Source: WLMZ01 sp031367435
GTDB lineage: Bacteria; Actinomycetota; Acidimicrobiia; Acidimicrobiales; Ilumatobacteraceae
DNA length: 5,260 nt
Assembly (NCBI GenBank): GCA_031367435.1
Contig: JANLPV010000088.1
Location: 1 to 5,260, forward strand
Direction of reading: 5' to 3'
Below, one piece after another: positions 1 through 4,639 of the stretch. A program made the translations under genes and the position numbers. Numbering within the stretch: position 1 is the first letter of the stretch; the number at the start of each line of letters is the position of its first letter. The notes beneath the pieces are model-generated. The model searched no databases and was not told where the DNA came from. It saw only the letters and a program-made list of their open reading frames with translations.

Positions 1-93
1 GATCTCTTCGAGCTTGTAGATGGAGCGGGCGGCGAAACCTTCCTTCTTGGCTTTGTCGCCGAAGGAATCCTGTGGCCGGTTGCCCTTGCTCAC
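1..93 (-). CDS. rlmE: RlmE/FtsJ-family 23S rRNA 2'-O-methyltransferase, N-terminal fragment
   Basis: Only the first 31 residues lie in the window; the gene runs off the left edge. The visible part ends in AKKEGFAARSIYKLEEI, which matches the start of FtsJ/RrmJ (E. coli QAQKKGLRSRAWFKLDEI). Lys27 lines up with the catalytic Lys38 of the E. coli enzyme, first member of its K-D-K-E tetrad. The family methylates the 2'-OH of a uridine in the 23S rRNA A loop, using SAM. The SAM-binding motif and the other catalytic residues lie outside the window. The start is GTG, preceded by a GAGG Shine-Dalgarno core at 99-102 with a 5-nt gap. The gene begins 11 nt after the rplC stop, so the two look co-transcribed. 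That is odd, since rplD normally follows rplC. The N-terminal style (short RPQD-type lead, then AKKEG.AARS.YKLEEI) is familiar from Myxococcota and related groups rather than actinomycetes. It is not L4, whose N terminus is quite different. Confidence 0.8.
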   Translation of the reverse strand, partial: MSKGNRPQDSFGDKAKKEGFAARSIYKLEEI

Positions 94-98
94 CTAGG

Positions 99-102
99 CC
101 TC
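99..102 (-). promoter_or_regulatory. Ribosome binding site of the rlmE-like gene
   Basis: GAGG on the minus strand ends 5 nt before the GTG at 93, within the 11-nt gap after the rplC stop. It decides the choice of GTG as start. Confidence 0.6.
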
Positions 103-104
103 AA

Positions 105-755
105 TCAGGCCTGGGCTTTGGCCTTGTTGGCGCCGCGCACGGTCACGATGCTCTCGCGCGAGCCGGGAACGCTGCCCTGCACGAGCACGAGGTTCTCGGC
201 ATCGAGCACCTTGGCCACGCGGATGCTCTGCACGGTGATCTTCTGGTTGCCGTGCTGTCCGGGCATCTTGAGACCAGGGAACACGCGACCGGGCGTCATG
301 TTGGTGCCGATGGCACCGCCGTGGCGCTGATACTCGTGCGTGCCGTGGGTGGCGGAGCGCGAGCCCTTGAAGTTGTGGCGCTTCATGACGCCGGCGGTGC
401 CCTTGCCTCGGCTCACCGCCGTCACGTCGACTTTTTGGCCTTTGACCAGCATGTCGACAGTGATTTCCTGTCCGACCGAGAAACCATCGACCGACTCAAG
501 CCGCAGCTCGACCAAACGCCGACCAGGGGCAACACCAGCCTTGGCAAAATGTCCGGCTTCGGGCTTGCTGAGCTTCTTTGCGTCTTTGTGACCATACGTG
601 ACTTGGAGAGCCGTATAGCCGTCGCGCTCTGTGGTCTTCACTTGAACCACGCGAGCCGGCTCGACGCGCAAGACGGTGACCGGGACAATTCGATTGTCCT
701 CGGCCCATACCTGGGTCATGCCGACTTTTTCGCCGACGATCGCTTGTTGTGCCAT
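105..755 (-). CDS. rplC: 50S ribosomal protein L3, apparently mosaic
   Basis: The product has 216 residues, normal for L3, which binds 23S rRNA early in 50S assembly near the peptidyl-transferase centre. It begins MAQQAIVGEKVGMTQVW, the standard L3 opening, and contains the conserved GVMKRHNFKG stretch (residues 122-131) and VPG near the C terminus. The ATG at 755 is supported by AAAAGG at 764-769 with an 8-nt gap; the frame stays open far upstream but that part has no L3 similarity. Residues 1 to about 117 resemble actinobacterial L3 (ERDGYTALQVTYG, RLVELRL, GQEITV). Residues from about 132 on (ATHGTHEYQRHGGAIG, TPGRVFPGLKMPGQ) resemble Myxococcus L3. Codon use changes at the same place: about one third of codons end in A/T in the first half and about one tenth in the second, and valine switches from mostly GTC to mostly GTG. 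There is no rpsJ upstream and no rplD downstream. Confidence 0.95.
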   Translation of the reverse strand: MAQQAIVGEKVGMTQVWAEDNRIVPVTVLRVEPARVVQVKTTERDGYTALQVTYGHKDAKKLSKPEAGHFAKAGVAPGRRLVELRLESVDGFSVGQEITVDMLVKGQKVDVTAVSRGKGTAGVMKRHNFKGSRSATHGTHEYQRHGGAIGTNMTPGRVFPGLKMPGQHGNQKITVQSIRVAKVLDAENLVLVQGSVPGSRESIVTVRGANKAKAQA

Positions 756-763
756 GGCGGCAG

Positions 764-769
764 CCTTTT
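764..769 (-). promoter_or_regulatory. Ribosome binding site of rplC
   Basis: AAAAGG on the minus strand lies 8 nt before the ATG at 755. It is a weak-to-moderate Shine-Dalgarno match and fixes the start against the long upstream open frame. Confidence 0.45.
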
Positions 770-776
770 CGTCCGG

Positions 777-792
777 ACCGGGGGACCCCGGT
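777..792 (-). promoter_or_regulatory. Hairpin next to the rplC ribosome binding site
   Basis: The arms ACCGGGG (777-783) and CCCCGGT (786-792) are perfectly complementary across a 2-nt gap; in RNA the likely form is a 6-bp stem with a 4-nt loop. It ends 7 nt upstream of the AAAAGG element of rplC, close enough to affect ribosome access. No U tract follows, so it is not an obvious terminator. Confidence 0.4.
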
Positions 793-850
793 ACTTGGTG
801 TGGTACGTGCATGGACTCGTGATGCCTTGCGGCCGAGCGCCATTCACGCA

Positions 851-881
851 GATGCTCCGAGGGCGTGGCCCACGGAGCATC
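851..881 (-). promoter_or_regulatory. Long hairpin in the rplC leader
   Basis: The arms GATGCTCCG (851-859) and CGGAGCATC (873-881) pair perfectly over 9 bp. After one mismatch, GGGC (861-864) pairs with GCCC (868-871) around a 3-nt loop. The structure spans 31 nt about 96 nt upstream of the rplC start. No run of T follows on either strand, which argues against a factor-independent terminator. It is best read as part of a structured ribosomal-protein leader, or as a DNA dyad; the sequence alone cannot separate these. Confidence 0.5.
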
Positions 882-905
882 AAGTTCGGTTGTCGCCGTG
901 CGGTT

Positions 906-924
906 CCGAGCAAACTCTGCTCGG
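906..924 (-). promoter_or_regulatory. Second hairpin in the rplC leader
   Basis: CCGAGCA (906-912) and TGCTCGG (918-924) form a perfect 7-bp stem with a 5-nt loop, 24 nt upstream of the long leader hairpin in the rplC reading direction. With the other two it makes a series of three stems before rplC. Confidence 0.4.
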
Positions 925-1000
925 CGCACACGGACTTCAGTTATGCATTCAACGAAACTTGAGCCAGACAGACCAGCGGTCCACCTGTCACGAGCAGGAA

Positions 1001-1028
1001 ATGCTACCCCCGCTTTGCGCGGTTGCCA
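1001..1028 (-). promoter_or_regulatory. Tentative promoter for rplC
   Basis: On the minus strand, TAGCAT (1001-1006) fits the TANNNT form of a -10 box. TGGCAA (1023-1028) lies 16 nt upstream as a weak -35 box. It would give a leader of roughly 240 nt holding all three hairpins. The match is modest, and another candidate around 940-948 cannot be excluded. Confidence 0.3.
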
Positions 1029-1090
1029 CGCGTGCGCTCGCCTTTTCGCAGGCTTCGTGGCGAACGGTACGCCGACACCACAACTTGATA

Positions 1091-1111
1091 CCGTCTCGTC
1101 GGGTGAGACGG
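1091..1111. promoter_or_regulatory. Hairpin or operator dyad before the serine protease gene
   Basis: CCGTCTC (1091-1097) and GAGACGG (1105-1111) form a perfect 7-bp stem with a 7-nt loop. The right arm overlaps GGAGG (1110-1114), the best Shine-Dalgarno-like motif for the protease gene, so folding in mRNA would partly hide it. As DNA it could equally be a repressor site. There is no T tract. Confidence 0.4.
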
Positions 1112-1118
1112 AGGATCT

Positions 1119-1868
1119 TTGCGTCAAATGTCGGTGCAGCGTCGGCCAACAAAGTTGTTTGGTACACGGGTTGTTGCCTACCTCGCGCTCTCCATGATGA
1201 TGGTCGGCTGCTCGGCCGAGAGCTCCCTGGAAGCCAACGAACCGCAACCCGACCTGGATGACGCTGCGCTCGCGAGCGCAGTCGACATTCGCGCGACCGG
1301 ATGCCAAGGACAAGCCATACGTGGTGCGGGTGCGGTCATCGAGGGTGGATTCGTCCTCACCGCAGCCCACGTCGTGGCCGGAGCCCACTCAACAACCGTT
1401 CGATCGGCGACCCCCGTTACCTCAGCGCCCACCACCGCCCACATCGTTGCAATCGATCCAGCGAACGACCTTGCACTGCTTGCCACCACCGATCGTTCGA
1501 CGCCGTCACTGACTCTCGGTCGCGCGTCGTCGGGCGACGCAGGAATTGTGATTGTCTTTCGGCGTCTGACTGCGCTCGCCCAGCCATTCATCATCACCCG
1601 ACCTGTCAACGTTCGGATCTTCGATATCTACCATCGTCAGACGGTGCATCGTGACGGCTATCAGGTGGCGATCGAGATCGAGCCGGGCGACTCTGGTGGT
1701 GTCCTCATCGGTCCAAAGGGAACTGCCGTTGGAGTTCTCTACGCGAAGAGTCAAGACGCCGATGATCGAGCATGGGCAACGAGCATCTCTCCAGTGGCGG
1801 CACTCGTGGCGCGCGCAACTCTGGTCGACCCGGAAATTGGCATCGATGCTGGGCCTTGCGCCCACTGA
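1119..1868 (+). CDS. Trypsin-like serine protease, predicted secreted lipoprotein
   Basis: The 249-residue product (from the TTG start) has a chymotrypsin-fold protease domain with a complete triad: His84 in TAAHVV, Asp117 in DPANDLALL and Ser192 in GDSGG. The N terminus is a lipoprotein signal: basic residues 8-17, a hydrophobic stretch 18-30, then MVGC with Cys31 as the lipidation site. It should be anchored outside the cytoplasmic membrane. Substrate unknown. Cys62, just before the protease core, and Cys247, two residues before the end, are the only other cysteines and could form a disulfide tying the two ends together. There is no PDZ domain, so it is not a full HtrA/DegP. The start is uncertain: TTG at 1119 lies 4 nt after GGAGG, while ATG at 1128 gives a more ordinary signal peptide but a 13-nt spacing. 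The gene is divergent from rplC and 27 nt upstream of the HAD gene. Confidence 0.85.
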   Translation: MRQMSVQRRPTKLFGTRVVAYLALSMMMVGCSAESSLEANEPQPDLDDAALASAVDIRATGCQGQAIRGAGAVIEGGFVLTAAHVVAGAHSTTVRSATPVTSAPTTAHIVAIDPANDLALLATTDRSTPSLTLGRASSGDAGIVIVFRRLTALAQPFIITRPVNVRIFDIYHRQTVHRDGYQVAIEIEPGDSGGVLIGPKGTAVGVLYAKSQDADDRAWATSISPVAALVARATLVDPEIGIDAGPCAH

Positions 1869-1882
1869 CCACAGCCACCGCC

Positions 1883-1888
1883 TACCAT
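1883..1888 (+). promoter_or_regulatory. TANNNT -10 box of a likely leaderless HAD transcript
   Basis: TACCAT ends 7 nt before the GTG start at 1896. No Shine-Dalgarno motif is present between them, and the spacing places the transcription start at or next to the start codon. No clear -35 box is seen. Confidence 0.5.
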
Positions 1889-1895
1889 CTTTGCC

Positions 1896-2591
1896 GTGAC
1901 AGCCAACACCATCGCTCTCGTGTTCGATGGCGATCAGACGCTCTGGGACTTCAGGTCAGCCCTCGACCGGGCGTTGGCCGACACTCGGGTTGAGATTTGC
2001 CGCATCACCGGTACCCCGCTCGATGCAATTCCCACCATCGCCGAGATCACGGCACATCGCGATCACGTCGCCCTACAAACGAGCGGCGCGCGACTTGAGG
2101 CCATTCGTCGTGAATCGTTCGCACGTATCCTCGGCGAGATCGGAGTGCCGGCGTCCGAGGAGACCGTCATGAGGGTGACACAGTTCTTTCTCGGTCGACG
2201 CCATGAAATGTGTCGTCCCTACCCTGATTCAGTCCCAGCTCTACGAGCCCTCAAAGGCACGTACCAACTGGTCCTTCTCAGCAATGGAAATAGCCAACCC
2301 GAACACATGGGGCTTGGCGGATTGTTCGATTACACCTTCTTTGCCGATGACGTCGGTGCAGAAAAGCCGTCACCCCAGGCATTCGCTCACGTTGTCAACG
2401 CCTGCACGGCCACGACGTTCTTCAGCATCGGCGATTCGTTGGAGCATGACATCGACGGAGCGCAAGCGTGTGGCTGGAAAACCGTATGGATAAATCGCGA
2501 CGGGCGCGCCCTACCGGAATACTTCCGACCCGACGCAACCCTGAGCAACCTCACCGGTCTGCTCGAGGTCGTCGAGCGCCTGTCAGTCTGA
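1896..2591 (+). CDS. HAD-superfamily hydrolase, probable small-molecule phosphatase
   Basis: The 231-residue protein carries all four HAD motifs in order. Motif I is DGDQT, with nucleophile Asp11 and acid/base Asp13. Motif II is SN at 129-130, motif III Lys157 in EKPSPQAF, and motif IV GDSLEHD with Asp180 and Asp185, which bind Mg2+. Residues about 20-110 form the helical cap of the subfamily I type seen in YjjG/YigB-like phosphatases. It should hydrolyse a phosphate monoester through an aspartyl-phosphate in the cytoplasm; the substrate cannot be read from the sequence. The GTG start is supported by the TANNNT box 7 nt upstream and by motif I lying at the expected distance. It follows the protease gene by 27 nt, but its own start signal suggests independent expression. 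Its last 9 bases overlap the end of the convergent crotonase gene. Confidence 0.9.
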   Translation: MTANTIALVFDGDQTLWDFRSALDRALADTRVEICRITGTPLDAIPTIAEITAHRDHVALQTSGARLEAIRRESFARILGEIGVPASEETVMRVTQFFLGRRHEMCRPYPDSVPALRALKGTYQLVLLSNGNSQPEHMGLGGLFDYTFFADDVGAEKPSPQAFAHVVNACTATTFFSIGDSLEHDIDGAQACGWKTVWINRDGRALPEYFRPDATLSNLTGLLEVVERLSV

Positions 2592-3374
2592 CGCGTCCAA
2601 AGAAACGCCGTGGCGGCCAGCGCCCGCCCCAAAACGCGCGGCTCCTTCGAGGGTTTCACCGCTTCTGATGACATCAAGACCAAGTCTGGTCTCATTCGCC
2701 AGCGCGTCGGTCAGCGACAGATCCCATTGATCGTATGAACTCTGCCTGTCGCTGCGCATACAGCCCTGAGGGTTCGAGGCGATCTCACGGGCGAGCGTCA
2801 TGGCGTTCACCAGTGCCGTGCCGGGGGCGCAGATCCGATTGGCCAATCCCATTCGCAGCGCTTCATCACCACTGACACCGCGACCCGTCAACGTCAAATC
2901 AAGCGCATGGCTATGGCCGATCAGGCGTGTCAGCCGCACCGTGCCACCGTCGACCAAGGGCACACCCCATCGGCGACAGAACACCCCGAAGACCGCGTCG
3001 TTCGCCGCCACTCGAAGGTCACACCAGACCGCCAGTTCGAGTCCACCCGCAACGGCGTAGCCTTCAACGGCGGCGATGACCGGCTTGGCCAATTGCATTC
3101 GCGTCGGGCCCATCGGACCATCCAACGCCACGTCGAGATCAACCCGATTTGCGCGTCCGTCAAACATCGCCTTCAGATCAGCGCCCGCACAGAAGGTGCC
3201 GTCGGCTCCGGTGAGAACCGCTACGAACATCGAGTCGTCAGCCTCGAAGCGACGAAATGCCTCTGCAAGGGCGCCGGCCGTCGGGCCGTCGACGGCATTG
3301 CGAGCATGTGGTCGGTTGATGGTGATGATGGCCACCGGGCCATCCGCGACGAACTGAATCGGCTCAGTATCCAT
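2583..3374 (-). CDS. Crotonase/enoyl-CoA hydratase family protein
   Basis: The 263-residue protein has the crotonase layout: an early I.INRP..RNA element (17-27), the CAGADLKAM oxyanion-hole segment (62-70) and GGLELAVWCDLRVA (110-123). Members bind acyl-CoA thioesters and stabilise an enolate. Glu113 aligns with the first catalytic Glu (Glu144) of rat enoyl-CoA hydratase. The second Glu (Glu164, in FGQPE of the rat enzyme) is replaced: the segment reads FGVFCRRWGVPL, with Cys133 at that place. This FCRRWG version is common in actinobacterial crotonase-family proteins annotated only at family level. Classical hydratase activity is therefore doubtful; isomerase, hydrolase or other acyl-CoA chemistry is possible. 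The ATG start is followed at once by the conserved fold and has TAAGGT 6 nt upstream. It lies 34 nt after the alpha/beta hydrolase on the same strand and overlaps the convergent HAD gene by 9 bases. Confidence 0.9.
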   Translation of the reverse strand: MDTEPIQFVADGPVAIITINRPHARNAVDGPTAGALAEAFRRFEADDSMFVAVLTGADGTFCAGADLKAMFDGRANRVDLDVALDGPMGPTRMQLAKPVIAAVEGYAVAGGLELAVWCDLRVAANDAVFGVFCRRWGVPLVDGGTVRLTRLIGHSHALDLTLTGRGVSGDEALRMGLANRICAPGTALVNAMTLAREIASNPQGCMRSDRQSSYDQWDLSLTDALANETRLGLDVIRSGETLEGAARFGAGAGRHGVSLDASD

Positions 3375-3380
3375 CTCGAA

Positions 3381-3386
3381 ACCTTA
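3381..3386 (-). promoter_or_regulatory. TANNNT -10 box of a likely leaderless crotonase transcript
   Basis: On the minus strand TAAGGT is followed by exactly 6 nt (TTCGAG) and then the ATG at 3374. No Shine-Dalgarno motif can fit in 6 nt. Confidence 0.5.
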
Positions 3387-3408
3387 GGGGATCACCCGAG
3401 TCGTGCGG

Positions 3409-4605
3409 TCAGGGGAAGCGCTTCTGAAGCCAACCGGACACCGCCGCCAGCGCCTCGGGGCGATGCCCCTCAAGATAATGAGGTGCGCCTTTCAATTCGA
3501 TGTAGGTGACGTCCGCTGCGCCCGCGTTCGCCACGATCTCTTTGGCCTGTCGCACGCGGATCTCGGTGTCGGCAGTGGGGTGTATCAGCAGCGTCGGCAC
3601 CGTGACGAGCGGCATCGTGTCGGCCAGTTTCGCGTGACTACTGAGACCCGACCACGTGCTCAGCCAGCCGCGTGCGGTCATCGTTCGAGCAAGCCCGCCT
3701 CGTCCGTAGTTCGCGTCGAGCGGGTCGGGAAAGGCAAACAGCGAACCCAACGGGCGCTCATCAGGATCGATCGACAGATCCAAGTATGCAGGGTCGGCGA
3801 GTGTGCGATAAATGGTGAGGTACTTCGTGAACACCGCTCGACGCCGTTGTTCGCGCCACCGGGCGCTGTCGGCCTTATCGATGCCACGTAGGAGGCCGGC
3901 GGCAAACTCGGCCTCCGCGATTGACGCCTTGGCGATGGCATCGATGCGTGCAACTCTTGCCACCTGAGCGGCCCGATAACGAACCAGCCAATCTGGGTCG
4001 TATTCGCACTGTGCCGGCCACGGTCGCCATCCGTTGTCGGGGTTATACATGTCGAGTTCTGGCACCGTCGAAAATGGATCATCCTCATCGGCGACACTCG
4101 GGTCAATCACCTGCAACATGAACACGCCCTCACCCGGATGGGCGGCCATACCGATCCAGCCGTCGCCGATGCCAAGCTGAGCCTGGGCCATCGCCATCAG
4201 CGAACCGCCTCCCGAGTTGCCGAGCAACACGACGGCCTCCGCGCCACGCCGCTTCATTTCATCGTGCGCTGTCTTGACATCGACGATGCACGACTCATGC
4301 AAGCAGTCGGTGTCGTTGTTGAGATATCTCGTGCCAAAGCCCAAGACGGCATAGCCCGCGGCAGCAAGCAATGGGCAGGCGTAATGCACGCTGAAGTCGC
4401 CCCGCGGATGACTCAGAATCACGGCGGTCTTCCATGGAGTACCAACTGGCGGCGTCCACAGAACGCCGCGAACCAAGGCCCCATCTGGCGACACCAACCG
4501 GATCGACTCGCGTTGTACTTCGACGTGAGGATTGTCCTCGGCGAGGGGCCAGTAACTCAGGCCGAAGGGCCGGCGACCGCCAAGGTGCGCATCAAGTTCA
4601 TGCAT
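3409..4605 (-). CDS. Alpha/beta-fold hydrolase with large inserted cap
   Basis: The 398-residue protein has the alpha/beta-hydrolase nucleophile elbow GNSGG, with Ser131. Strand and oxyanion segments precede it (AVILSHPRGD, 61-70). The likely acid is Asp346 in HPTADTE and the general base is His376 in GAPHYLEGH. Between residues about 165 and 325 is a long insertion, rich in Asp, Arg and Trp, that should form a cap over the active site. It has no signal peptide or membrane segment, so it is probably cytoplasmic. Esterase or thioesterase-like hydrolysis is the natural guess; the substrate is unknown. The ATG at 4605 lies 6 nt after TAGTGT with no Shine-Dalgarno, suggesting a leaderless start. 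It sits 34 nt after the methyltransferase-rhodanese gene and 34 nt before the crotonase gene on the same strand, so read-through co-expression is possible. Confidence 0.88.
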   Translation of the reverse strand: MHELDAHLGGRRPFGLSYWPLAEDNPHVEVQRESIRLVSPDGALVRGVLWTPPVGTPWKTAVILSHPRGDFSVHYACPLLAAAGYAVLGFGTRYLNNDTDCLHESCIVDVKTAHDEMKRRGAEAVVLLGNSGGGSLMAMAQAQLGIGDGWIGMAAHPGEGVFMLQVIDPSVADEDDPFSTVPELDMYNPDNGWRPWPAQCEYDPDWLVRYRAAQVARVARIDAIAKASIAEAEFAAGLLRGIDKADSARWREQRRRAVFTKYLTIYRTLADPAYLDLSIDPDERPLGSLFAFPDPLDANYGRGGLARTMTARGWLSTWSGLSSHAKLADTMPLVTVPTLLIHPTADTEIRVRQAKEIVANAGAADVTYIELKGAPHYLEGHRPEALAAVSGWLQKRFP

Positions 4606-4611
4606 GCACGA

Positions 4612-4617
4612 ACACTA
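4612..4617 (-). promoter_or_regulatory. TANNNT -10 box of a likely leaderless hydrolase transcript
   Basis: On the minus strand TAGTGT is followed by 6 nt (TCGTGC) and the ATG at 4605. It lies in the 34-nt gap after the preceding gene. No convincing -35 box is seen. Confidence 0.5.
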
Positions 4618-4639
4618 CGCATGCCGCGTGTAAGCAGAC

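Larger units (their letters stand above)
756..1118. other. Intergenic region between rplC and the divergent protease gene
   Basis: These 363 bases hold no convincing gene. Frames are open here on both strands, but the translations are compositionally odd, resemble no family I know, and merely extend rplC upstream or run antisense to it. The region contains the rplC leader with three hairpins, a tentative rplC promoter and the dyad before the protease gene. No rpsJ-like sequence (S10, the usual upstream neighbour of rplC) is present on either strand. Confidence 0.7.

Noticed and set aside
1..93. N terminus of ribosomal protein L4 (rplD), expected by operon order
   Set aside because: The 31 residues match the FtsJ/RlmE N terminus, including the catalytic Lys, and do not resemble L4.
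851..881. Intrinsic transcription terminator
   Set aside because: The stem is strong, but neither strand has a T run after it, and it lies upstream of rplC rather than after a gene.
72..962. Long plus-strand open frame of 296 codons
   Set aside because: It is antisense to rplC for most of its length, has a His/Ala/Leu-rich composition typical of shadow frames in GC-rich DNA, and no recognisable domain.
756..1388. Minus-strand open frame extending rplC upstream to a 427-residue protein
   Set aside because: The extra 211 residues have no L3 or other family likeness, run antisense into the protease gene, and rplC already has a normal start with a ribosome binding site at 755.
2907..3509. Plus-strand open frame of 200 codons
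   Set aside because: It is antisense to the crotonase gene and resembles nothing known.
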